NCBI GenBank assembly: GCA_963205115.1
Contig: CAUJHV010000074.1
Span: 1-64,000 of the forward strand
DNA length: 64,000 nucleotides
Origin: Pseudomonadota bacterium
Lineage (GTDB): Bacteria > Pseudomonadota > Gammaproteobacteria > Burkholderiales > Burkholderiaceae_C
Direction of reading: 5' to 3'
In this document: positions 54,761 through 63,105 of the stretch, in pieces
How positions within the stretch are numbered: the first letter of the stretch is position 1
How the letters are laid out: each line of letters starts with the position of its first letter
Notes under the pieces: model-generated
Databases searched by the model: none
What the model was told of the DNA's origin: nothing
The model's input: only the letters and a program-made list of their open reading frames with translations
Made by a program: the position numbers and the translations under genes

Positions 54761-56194
54761 ATGAGATACCCGTTCGACGAGATGCGCGCCACCGACGGTG
54801 CCGTCAGGGACCAGTACAGCAACTACGCCCGGTGGCTGGCGGCCCAGCCTGACGAAGTCATGCGCGCGCGGCGCGAGGAAGCCGAAGTCATCTTCCGACG
54901 GGTGGGCATCACCTTCGCGGTCTACGGCGCCAAGGACGAAGACGGCGCCGGCACCGAGCGGCTGATTCCCTTCGATCTCATCCCGCGTGTCATCCCCAAG
55001 CACGAGTGGCGTGAGATGGAACGCGGCCTGGTGCAGCGCGTGACCGCGCTCAACCGCTTTTTGGAAGACGTTTACCACGGCCAGGAAATCCTGCGCGCCG
55101 GCCTCGTGCCCGCGGCGGCGGTGCTGAACAACACGCAGTTCCGCCCCGAGATGAGCGGCGTGCACGTGCCCGGCGGCGTCTATTCGCACATCGCCGGCAT
55201 CGACATCGTGCGCGCCGGCCATGCCGACGGCACCGGCAGCTACTACGTGCTGGAAGACAACCTGCGCGTGCCCAGCGGCGTGAGCTACATGCTCGAGAAC
55301 CGCAAGATGATGATGCGGCTCTTCCCCGAGTTGTTTGCGCAGAACAAGGTGGCGCCCGTCGCGCACTACCCCGACCTGCTGCTCGACACGCTGCGCGGTG
55401 TCGCGCCGCCGGCTGTCAACGAGCCGGTGGTCGTGGTGCTGACGCCCGGCATGTACAACAGCGCCTACTTCGAACACGCCTTCCTGGCGCAGCAGATGGG
55501 CGTGGAACTGGTCGAGGGCCAGGACCTCTTCGTGCGCGACGACTTTGTCTACATGCGCACCACGCAAGGCCCCAAGCGTGTGGACGTGGTCTACCGCCGC
55601 GTCGACGACGACTTCCTGGATCCACGCGCCTTCCGCCCGGACTCCACGCTGGGCTGCGCGGGCCTGCTGGATGTCTACCGCAAGGGCAACATCACGCTGT
55701 GCAACGCCATCGGCACTGGCATCGCGGACGACAAGAGCATCTATCCGTATGTGCCGAAGATGATCGAGTTCTACCTGGGTGAGAAGCCGATCCTGCACAA
55801 CGTGCCCACCTACCTGTGCCGGGAGGCTGACGATCTGGCTTATGTGCTGGACCACCTGTCCGAACTGGTGGTGAAGGAAGTGCACGGCGCCGGCGGCTAC
55901 GGCATGCTCGTCGGCCCGGCCGCCAACAAGGCCGAGATCGAAGGCTTCCGCGCGGCGCTGAAGGCCAACCCCACCAACTACATCGCCCAGCCCACGCTGA
56001 GCCTGTCCACCTGCCCGACCTATGTGGAGCGCGGCATCGCGCCACGCCACATCGACCTGCGGCCCTTCGTGCTGTCGGGCAAGACCGTGCAGATGGTGCC
56101 GGGCGGGCTGACGCGCGTGGCGCTCAAGGAGGGTTCGCTGGTGGTGAATTCGTCGCAGGGCGGCGGCACCAAGGACACCTGGGTGCTGGAATGA
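54761..56194 (+). CDS. circularly permuted ATP-grasp type 2 protein
   Basis: The 477-residue COG2308-type protein keeps the likely catalytic and nucleotide-binding residues: Glu165-Asp166-Asn167 with Arg169 and PSG, RRVDDDFLDP (279-288), and the Gly-rich loop KEVHGAGGYG (372-381). Family analysis predicts carboxylate-amine (peptide) ligase activity, not yet shown to my knowledge. It is followed after 22 bp by the alpha-E gene, the usual partner. Confidence 0.9.
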   Translation: MRYPFDEMRATDGAVRDQYSNYARWLAAQPDEVMRARREEAEVIFRRVGITFAVYGAKDEDGAGTERLIPFDLIPRVIPKHEWREMERGLVQRVTALNRFLEDVYHGQEILRAGLVPAAAVLNNTQFRPEMSGVHVPGGVYSHIAGIDIVRAGHADGTGSYYVLEDNLRVPSGVSYMLENRKMMMRLFPELFAQNKVAPVAHYPDLLLDTLRGVAPPAVNEPVVVVLTPGMYNSAYFEHAFLAQQMGVELVEGQDLFVRDDFVYMRTTQGPKRVDVVYRRVDDDFLDPRAFRPDSTLGCAGLLDVYRKGNITLCNAIGTGIADDKSIYPYVPKMIEFYLGEKPILHNVPTYLCREADDLAYVLDHLSELVVKEVHGAGGYGMLVGPAANKAEIEGFRAALKANPTNYIAQPTLSLSTCPTYVERGIAPRHIDLRPFVLSGKTVQMVPGGLTRVALKEGSLVVNSSQGGGTKDTWVLE

Positions 56195-56216
56195 AAGATT
56201 GAGGGAGTTCACGATC

Positions 56217-57185
56217 ATGTTGTCACGCACGGCCGACCACCTGTTCTGGATGGCGCGCTACATGGAGCGCGCGGAGAACACCGCGCGCATGCTGGACGTC
56301 AACTACCAGACCTCGCTGCTGCCGCAGTCGGCCGACATGGCCGAGCAGGGCTGGCGCGGCCTGCTGAGCATCAGCGAACTGACCAGCGCCTTCGCGCAGC
56401 GCGGCGAAGAAGTGACGGCGCGTCCGGTCATGGACTTCATGGTGCGCGACGAGAACAACTTCTCGAGCATCTGGAACTGCCTGCGCGCCGCACGCGAGAA
56501 CGCCCGCGCCGTGCGCGGCACGCTGACCACGGAAGTCTGGGAGACGCAGAACCAGACCTGGCTCGAATTCAACCGCCTGCTCAAGGAAAATGCCTTCGAG
56601 CGCGACCCGGGGGCCTTCTTCGAGTGGGTGAAGTTCCGCTCGCATCTCAGCCGAGGCGTCACGGTGGGCACGATGCTGATGGACGAGGCGCTGCACTTCA
56701 TCCGCATCGGCACCTTCCTCGAGCGCGCCGACAACACCGCGCGGCTGCTCGACGTGAAGTACCACGCGCTGACCGGCGGCGAGTATTTCGGCCCTGGCGG
56801 CAACGTCAAGGAAAGCCAGGAAGTCGACTTCTACCACTGGAGCGCGATCCTGCGCTCGGTGTCCGGCTTCGAGATCTACCGCAAGGTCTACCGCAACGTC
56901 ATCCGTCCCGAGAAGGTGGCCGAGCTGCTGATCCTGCGCCCGGACATGCCGCGCTCACTGGCGGCGAGCATGAACGAGGTGGTGGCCAATCTGCAGCTGG
57001 TGGCCAACCAGGAAAGCGACGAGACGCTGCGCCGCGCAGGTCGGCTGCAAAGCGACCTGCGCTACGGGCGCATCGACGAGATCCTGATGACCGGCTTGCA
57101 TGCCTACTTGACCCAGTTTCTCGACAAGGTCAACGACCTGGGCGCTGGCATCGGGCGCGATTTCCTGGTGCCCGTGGCGGCCTGA
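56217..57185 (+). CDS. alpha-E domain protein
   Basis: The 322-residue all-alpha protein starts LSRTADHLFWMARYMERAENTARMLDV, the signature of COG2307. Alpha-E proteins accompany ATP-grasp type 2 ligases and transglutaminases; their role is unknown and may be binding the peptide product. A GAGGGAG ribosome site lies 5' of ATG 56217. The longer frame from 56199 would place this site inside the coding sequence. It is the last gene of the cluster. Confidence 0.9.
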   Translation: MLSRTADHLFWMARYMERAENTARMLDVNYQTSLLPQSADMAEQGWRGLLSISELTSAFAQRGEEVTARPVMDFMVRDENNFSSIWNCLRAARENARAVRGTLTTEVWETQNQTWLEFNRLLKENAFERDPGAFFEWVKFRSHLSRGVTVGTMLMDEALHFIRIGTFLERADNTARLLDVKYHALTGGEYFGPGGNVKESQEVDFYHWSAILRSVSGFEIYRKVYRNVIRPEKVAELLILRPDMPRSLAASMNEVVANLQLVANQESDETLRRAGRLQSDLRYGRIDEILMTGLHAYLTQFLDKVNDLGAGIGRDFLVPVAA

Positions 57186-57186
57186 G

Positions 57187-57212
57187 GCGGCCTACCCTCC
57201 CGGGCAGGCCGC
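57187..57212. terminator. Hairpin between convergent genes
   Basis: GCGGCCT (57187-57193) and AGGCCGC (57206-57212) form a 7-bp stem with a 12-nt loop, just after the alpha-E stop and before the convergent oxidase gene end. There is no T-run. It may serve both directions. Confidence 0.4.
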
Positions 57213-57236
57213 GCCCACGGCGCGTTCAGCGTACGC

Positions 57237-60200
57237 TCACGGCGCGGTGAACCGCACGGCGCCGTTCCACGGCACCCAACCGCCGTAGATGTTGGCGGCG
57301 ACCAGGTCCAGGCCGTCGGTCGCCTGGGCGCCCCAGCCCTTGTCGATGACCACGCCTGCCGTACCCACGGGCACCGTCAGCCCACGCACCGTGATCGACT
57401 CGACGAAGAGGTTGCGGTCCTCGCCGTTGATCATCGCGTCGTTGGTGAAGTGCAGGTCGATGCGGTCGCCAGGGGCCACAGCCGGGGTCGTGAAGACCAT
57501 GTCCTGCACCGTGGCGAAGTCGACCAGTCGAGTCGCGACCAGGCTGCCGTTGATGCGCAGTTCCATCTGCGCCCCGACGCCGGCCGCCAGCGTGGCGCGG
57601 CCGCGAACCGTCACGGTGCCGGTCGACGGATCGCCGGGCACCACGATGCGCATGGCCGAGTCCCAGGGCATCCAGCCGCCGGTCTGCGTGGCGTTGCGCA
57701 CATCCACGCCGTCGAAAGCCGCGGCGCCCGATCCCACGTCCAGCGTCACCCCGGCCGCGTTGGCCGCCAGCGTCGTGCCGCCGTTGACGCGCACCGACTG
57801 GATGGCCAGGTTGCGGTCTTCGCCGGCGATGGTGGTGTCGTTCTTGAAGACGATCTCGATCAGCGAGTCCTTCACCAGCGTGGCTGTGTCGACGAACAGA
57901 TCGACCCAGCTGCGCGAATCGAGCTGGCCCGACGCCACGACGACGCGGTCGACGCGCACTTCGAACAGCGCGCCGATCTTGTCGGCCAGCGTGGCGAGTG
58001 CACGCACGATCAGGTTGGCCTGGCTGGCCGGGGCGGCGGCTTCGTCCTTGTCGATCTGCTGCGTGTAGGCCACGACCTGGGCGAGTTCCGTCGCACCCAG
58101 CGTGAGGCCGCGGTGCGACTGGATGGCCGCCTGCAGCGTCGGCGCAGAGCCGTCGTGCAGGTACGGCGCGGTCGCCCAAGCGTCGCGCAGCGTCGGCGCG
58201 TCGATCCCGCCCAGCATCTTGCCCAGGCGCAGCCCGCTGGCCGCCTTGATCGTGCCCACGTCGTGCAGCACCTGGCCGCGGCTGTCCGAGAAGTCGCCGC
58301 CGCCGTGGCAGCTGGCGCAGCGCGTGGCAAAGACGGTGCGGCCGGCCGCGGCTTCCGCTGTCAGCGCCCCGTTCGTGTCGCGCATCGGGCTGGCCGATGC
58401 ACTGTCCAGCGAGGCGACATAGGCGGCCAGCGCGTCCAGGTCGGCGCTGACGCCGGCCTTGGCGTCGCCCAGCGGCTGGCTGCGCGTGCCGGTGGCGAGG
58501 TCGGCATCGGCCATCAGGCCCGTGCCACCAGCCAGCGAGCGGATCTGCGCCTCGAAGTCCTGCACCTCGTCGAAATTGGCGCTCCAGTGCAGGCGGCCCT
58601 GGCCGCCGGCGCGTCCGCGCAGGCTGATGGTGTTGCGCAGGCCTTCACCGGCATGCGTCAGGTCCCAGGTCCGGCCGTCGTGACCGCCGTCGTTGTGGCA
58701 AACGGCACAGCTCATGTAACGGTCGGCCGCCAGGCGCGGATCGCGTGCATCGTAGAAGAGCTGCTTGCCCTTCAGCACGGTCGGGCTGAGGCGCTCGGTG
58801 TCGACCGCCTGCAGCGTGGTGAGCGACGGCACCGCGGCGATGCCCGCAGTCAGCAGCGGCCGCAGGTCGTACACGCCCACGCTGCGGTCCATGAAGTTGT
58901 TGACGTAGAGCGTGAAACCGTCGGCAGACAGCGTCAGCCCCTGCGGGGCGCGACCCACGTCGAAGCGCGTGACCTGCGCGCCGGAGTGCGCGTCGAGCAC
59001 GGCCACTTCGCGACTGGTCTCCAGGGCCACGAACATCAGCACGCCGCGGATGTCGTAGGCGACCGCACTGGCCAGGCTGGCGTTGTCGTGGTCGATGCGG
59101 CGGGGCAGGTCTTCCGCGCCGGCACCGGTGCCCTTGAGCACCACGCGCGAGCTGATGGCACGCACCGTATTCTGGAAATTCAGCGCCGTGGCGTTGCGCA
59201 GCTGGCCCCGCTTGACGTTGTCCTGCTTGCCGGGCACGTAGGCCTGGCTGTTGTCGGGCGAGATCGTCAGCGGGCCCAGGTAGTTGGGCAGCCCGCTGCC
59301 CTGGCTTTCGCTGTCGCTGCGGTCGGCGTGCGCCAGGACGATGGTGCGCGTCAGGGTCATCGCCGTGGCGTCCAGCTGGAGCACCTCGCCGCCAGTGCCG
59401 GCCGGCGTGCTCACCGTGGCGGTGCTCTCGCCGGGCATCGGCGGCGTGATGTAGCGCGTGACGTACACCTCTTTGCCGCTGCCGGATACCGACACGTGGC
59501 GGACGTTCGGCCCGACGGCGAGCTGGCCGGTCTGCACAAAGCTGTTGGTGTCGAAGCGCAGCACCTGCCCGGTGCCCTCGAGCGCCACGAAAGCCTGGTT
59601 GGCGGTCGGCGAGATGGCCACGCCGTACGGCTGCGAGCCCCGCGGCAGCGCGATTGTCCGCACGGTGGCCCGCGTGTACGGGTCGATGACGGCGATCGTC
59701 GAATCGAACTTGCTGGTCACCCACAGCTGTCCGGCGCTCGACACCGCAATGCTGCGGGGACCCGCGCCCACGGCCACTTCGCCGACCTTTTCGTTGGTGA
59801 GTGTGTCGAAGCCGGAGATGGAGTCGTTGTCCTGGTTGACGACCCACAGGCGATCCCGGCCGTGGATGGGCACTTCGACGGTCACGTTGGTGGACGCGGT
59901 CGGGCGCTTGTCGCCGGTCGGCAGGTAGACCGTCTGCAGGAAGGTGCGGCTGACGGTCATGCCGCTGGCGTCACGCACACGCAGCGTGACGGCATACGTG
60001 CCGGGCTTGTCGTAGGTCTTGTAGACATTGGGCTGCGACGACCAGGCGGTGTCCGCGCTGCCGTCGCCGAAGGACCACGCGTACTCGACCGTGCCCTGGC
60101 CGGTGGCCGTGGCGGCAAAGGCCGCGCTGCTGCCGACCATGCTGGCGCCCGGCGTGGGCATCAGGGTCAGCGTCAGTGCCGTCTGCGGCGTGACCGTCCA

Positions 60201-62099
60201 GACGAAGCTGGCGCTGTGGGTGTAGCTGCCGTCACTGGCCGCGACCACGACGTCATAGCTGCCCGATGTGCCCGGCGTGCCGCTGATCAGGCCCGTGCTG
60301 GCGTTGATCGTCACGCCCGGCGGCAGTCCGGCCGCGCTGTAGGTCAGGCGGTCGCCATTCGGGTCGGTGGCCAGGATCGTGCGGTTGAAGGCTGCACCCA
60401 GCGCGCTGGTCAGGTTGCCCGGGTTCGTGACCACCGGCGTCACATCGGTACGTGCCGGCGGTGCGATGCCCATGCGCAGGATGCGGGCCTGCGAAGGCAC
60501 GCCGGCATCGTCGAAGACAAACAGCATGTAGTAGCCGGGCGTTGCCTCACCGGCGCGGGCCGGGGCATTAACGGCCAGCGTGGCGCCGGCGGATGTGGCG
60601 CTGCGGGTGAAGGGCAGGTCGAGGAATCGCTGGTCGAAGTTCCAGCCGTGCGTGACCGAGCCGGTCTTGACGAGCGTCACGCGCGAAATGGGCCTAGACC
60701 CGCTGGTCTGGACCGTGAAGGTCTTGCCGATTTCCAGCCAGTCCGGTGTGGCGGTGATGGCCGGACGCGCAGCGACCGTGCCATCGGCGCCGAAGAGGTA
60801 GGGCGGGTAGTAGACCTCGACATTGCGCTCACCCAGCGGGTTGCCGCCCACTGGCGCCGGCGCGCCGCCGCCACCCACCAGCACGGTCGCGTCAGGCAGC
60901 AGCAGCGCGGTGGAGTGGTACAGCCGCGCGCGGGCCTGCTCGGCACCCAGCGTCCATTGACCGGTGACCGGGTTCCAGGTCTCGGCACGGCGGTTGGCGC
61001 CCGGCAGTTCGTTCCACACCGGGCTTCCGCCGGTGATGAGCACCTGGCCATTGGGCAGGAGCGTCGCCGTATTGAGCTTGCGATTGGTGCTGGTCGATTG
61101 CGTGGGCGTGAACACCGGATTGCCGCTGGTCACGTCGATCACCGCCGCGGCATTGGTATTGCCGGCTATTTGCAGGATGCGGCCCGGGCGGAACATCGCC
61201 GAGCTGCCCGTGCCGAAGTACTGCCAGGGCAGGATGGTGCGCGCGGAGACGCTGCCCGTGCCGCTGGGGTCCACGAAGTACATGCGGCCTTCGTAGTCGT
61301 AGCCGAAGACGCGGCTGTCCGGCATGACGTAGTTGCGCGGATAGGACCACAGCAGGAAGCTCGTATCGGCCGTGGTCAGGCGGCGGAAGCTGCCGTCGAG
61401 CTGCCGCACCTCAGGGTTGCTGGTGCCGCCGAAACCGCCCTGGATGTACGTCTCGCCGGTGGGAAGCGTGATGGAGCTCGAGTACCAGCGCGGCTGGTTC
61501 ATCTGAATGCCGGCGCTCAACGAGTTGGTCGCGGCGTTGAAGACGCTGCTGCCGGTGATGCCGATGAAGGTGCTGCGCACCCCGTTCCAGGCGTCGCCTC
61601 CGGCCATGAAGACATTCGGCGCGCCACTGGCGTCCACGGGCGGCAGCAGCAGCTGGGAGCCGCAGAAGATGTCGTTGCCGGTGCCGTTGACGACCGACAG
61701 GTGGCCAGCGGTGGGCTCGCCGGCGTTGTCCCAGACGTCCAGGCTGAAGTAGGCGGTGGACGCGCCGTCGGGCTGGCTGCCGTAGGTCATCACGCGGCCA
61801 TCGGGCATCAGCACCGAGTGGATGGGAATCAGCGGCCAGTCGTAAACGGCACTCCATACGCCATTCACGTGGGCATCCGCCGGGATCTGCGCCGGCAGCG
61901 TCGTGCCCATCGATTGCTTGCGCGAGACCTGCGTCGAGCTCTCCGCGCCGGAGATCGCTCCCGCCGCTGCGCCGGCAGTCTCGCCGGTGCCGCCGCCGCC
62001 GCCACAGGCCGCCAGCATGGCCGATGCCAGCAGGCTCATGGCGGCTGTGCATGGGTGCAGGCGGCGGATCGATCGGCTCGGGCAGGCGGGTGTCGACAT
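57237..62099 (-). CDS. giant lipoprotein: copper-radical oxidase-like, Ig/PKD, beta-propeller, di-heme cytochrome and CBM-like modules
   Basis: The 1620-residue protein has a lipobox (Leu-Ala-Ala-Cys32). Kelch/galactose-oxidase-type domains follow (about 75-545) with all copper-radical signatures: Cys146, Tyr206 (PRWYSS), Tyr394-His395 (RLYHS) and His484 (THGWN). Next come an Ig-like module (553-636), a PKD module (645-715), a YVTN-type beta-propeller (740-1095) and a di-heme region with CAVCH (Cys1131-His1135) and CASCH (Cys1261-His1265) plus ATAPYLHDGSAPTL. Two GEDRNL-containing CBM60-like modules end it (1375-1620). GGAG precedes ATG 62099. Oxidase, and possibly peroxidase, activity on extracellular sugars or aldehydes is inferred. 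Confidence 0.85.
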   Translation of the reverse strand: MSTPACPSRSIRRLHPCTAAMSLLASAMLAACGGGGGTGETAGAAAGAISGAESSTQVSRKQSMGTTLPAQIPADAHVNGVWSAVYDWPLIPIHSVLMPDGRVMTYGSQPDGASTAYFSLDVWDNAGEPTAGHLSVVNGTGNDIFCGSQLLLPPVDASGAPNVFMAGGDAWNGVRSTFIGITGSSVFNAATNSLSAGIQMNQPRWYSSSITLPTGETYIQGGFGGTSNPEVRQLDGSFRRLTTADTSFLLWSYPRNYVMPDSRVFGYDYEGRMYFVDPSGTGSVSARTILPWQYFGTGSSAMFRPGRILQIAGNTNAAAVIDVTSGNPVFTPTQSTSTNRKLNTATLLPNGQVLITGGSPVWNELPGANRRAETWNPVTGQWTLGAEQARARLYHSTALLLPDATVLVGGGGAPAPVGGNPLGERNVEVYYPPYLFGADGTVAARPAITATPDWLEIGKTFTVQTSGSRPISRVTLVKTGSVTHGWNFDQRFLDLPFTRSATSAGATLAVNAPARAGEATPGYYMLFVFDDAGVPSQARILRMGIAPPARTDVTPVVTNPGNLTSALGAAFNRTILATDPNGDRLTYSAAGLPPGVTINASTGLISGTPGTSGSYDVVVAASDGSYTHSASFVWTVTPQTALTLTLMPTPGASMVGSSAAFAATATGQGTVEYAWSFGDGSADTAWSSQPNVYKTYDKPGTYAVTLRVRDASGMTVSRTFLQTVYLPTGDKRPTASTNVTVEVPIHGRDRLWVVNQDNDSISGFDTLTNEKVGEVAVGAGPRSIAVSSAGQLWVTSKFDSTIAVIDPYTRATVRTIALPRGSQPYGVAISPTANQAFVALEGTGQVLRFDTNSFVQTGQLAVGPNVRHVSVSGSGKEVYVTRYITPPMPGESTATVSTPAGTGGEVLQLDATAMTLTRTIVLAHADRSDSESQGSGLPNYLGPLTISPDNSQAYVPGKQDNVKRGQLRNATALNFQNTVRAISSRVVLKGTGAGAEDLPRRIDHDNASLASAVAYDIRGVLMFVALETSREVAVLDAHSGAQVTRFDVGRAPQGLTLSADGFTLYVNNFMDRSVGVYDLRPLLTAGIAAVPSLTTLQAVDTERLSPTVLKGKQLFYDARDPRLAADRYMSCAVCHNDGGHDGRTWDLTHAGEGLRNTISLRGRAGGQGRLHWSANFDEVQDFEAQIRSLAGGTGLMADADLATGTRSQPLGDAKAGVSADLDALAAYVASLDSASASPMRDTNGALTAEAAAGRTVFATRCASCHGGGDFSDSRGQVLHDVGTIKAASGLRLGKMLGGIDAPTLRDAWATAPYLHDGSAPTLQAAIQSHRGLTLGATELAQVVAYTQQIDKDEAAAPASQANLIVRALATLADKIGALFEVRVDRVVVASGQLDSRSWVDLFVDTATLVKDSLIEIVFKNDTTIAGEDRNLAIQSVRVNGGTTLAANAAGVTLDVGSGAAAFDGVDVRNATQTGGWMPWDSAMRIVVPGDPSTGTVTVRGRATLAAGVGAQMELRINGSLVATRLVDFATVQDMVFTTPAVAPGDRIDLHFTNDAMINGEDRNLFVESITVRGLTVPVGTAGVVIDKGWGAQATDGLDLVAANIYGGWVPWNGAVRFTAP

Positions 62100-62294
62100 C
62101 ACGTGCAATCTCCAGGGGGGACTTCGCTGGTCGCGGGACGCCGGGCGTCTCCGCGAGCTTGAGCGATGCATTCTGGAGAGGGCCGCCTGGCGGACCGGGC
62201 CCGCAAACCGAGGGTCCGCGCCCTGGCCGCAGGCTTGCCGTGATGTTGTGCGCGGGTGCCGGGCGGGGCCGCCGTCAGGCGCTCGCGGAGTACT

Positions 62295-62888
62295 TCACAG
62301 GTTGTCGGCCCAACGACGCCGCAGGAGCTTGGCCGCCAGCATCAGCAGCACGATCAGCTGCACGAACGGGCCGGCCGTGACGGGTGTCGACATGCCGGCT
62401 TGCATGGCGCGCGAGCCGGTGTTGCGGTCGGTGCCGGTCACGCGAGCCAGCCAGGTGAACACCGCAGGGCTTTCGAATAGCGTGGGCCGCTCGGTGGCCA
62501 TCGCGAAGGGCGGCGGCACCTGGGAGAGGTCCACCGTGGCGACCGGCGCGTGCGCCGGCACCGTTGACGGCCAGTGTGGCTGGGCAGCGGTATGGACACG
62601 GCTGAGGCCGTCGTCCAAGGCGCTGTCGTCCGAATCGGGCAGCGCCTGGCGTGTCCAGGCCATGGCGCCGCCGATCGGCGCACCGGACCATTGGACGCGG
62701 GGCACCGGACTTGTGAAACGCGGTGGCGCGGCGGCGCCGAACCAGGCGTGCGAACAAGCGCCCACCGGCATGAACGCCTCGGACGCGGCTTGCAAGCCGC
62801 GCTCGAACGACACCGGCGCGCACGCCCACGCCGCCGGCACGTGCATCAACAGCACGAGCCCCGCGGCGCCAATCACCTTCATCGGCAT
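62295..62888 (-). CDS. small exported protein with C-terminal membrane anchor
   Basis: The 197-residue protein has a signal peptide (about 1-22, AWA-type cleavage), a Pro/Ser-rich body without a recognised domain, and a C-terminal hydrophobic helix followed by Arg-Arg-Arg. The tail resembles protein-sorting C-termini but lacks a PEP motif. AAGGGG lies 8 nt before ATG 62888. It is on the same strand and 195 bp upstream of the oxidase lipoprotein gene, and may be co-expressed. Its function is unknown. Confidence 0.7.
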   Translation of the reverse strand: MPMKVIGAAGLVLLMHVPAAWACAPVSFERGLQAASEAFMPVGACSHAWFGAAAPPRFTSPVPRVQWSGAPIGGAMAWTRQALPDSDDSALDDGLSRVHTAAQPHWPSTVPAHAPVATVDLSQVPPPFAMATERPTLFESPAVFTWLARVTGTDRNTGSRAMQAGMSTPVTAGPFVQLIVLLMLAAKLLRRRWADNL

Positions 62889-63023
62889 GGCTGCCACCCC
62901 TTAACGACACAAATTATTTGCAGTCATTATGGTTATCGGCCACCGGCGCGGCGGGTGCGAACCCTCAGGCACGTTCCCGCAGATGACGGCCCGCAAACGG
63001 GGGCATGCCGTTGCCTTGTGCCC

Positions 63024-63058
63024 ATGAAAAAGGGCTGCCCGCGGGCAGCCCTTTTCAT
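63024..63058. terminator. Bidirectional rho-independent terminator
   Basis: GGGCTGCCC-GC-GGGCAGCCC is flanked by A-runs on the left and T-runs on the right, forming a perfect palindrome. On the - strand it is the terminator of the binding-protein gene, which ends at 63106. Confidence 0.85.
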
Positions 63059-63105
63059 CGCGCGCGGGCCGTTGGTGGCCCGCCCGTCAGACGGAACTCA
63101 AGTCG

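Noticed and set aside
57450..62162. Open reading frame of 1570 codons on the + strand
   Set aside because: It is the antisense of the oxidase lipoprotein gene, whose motifs are clear; the shadow has none.
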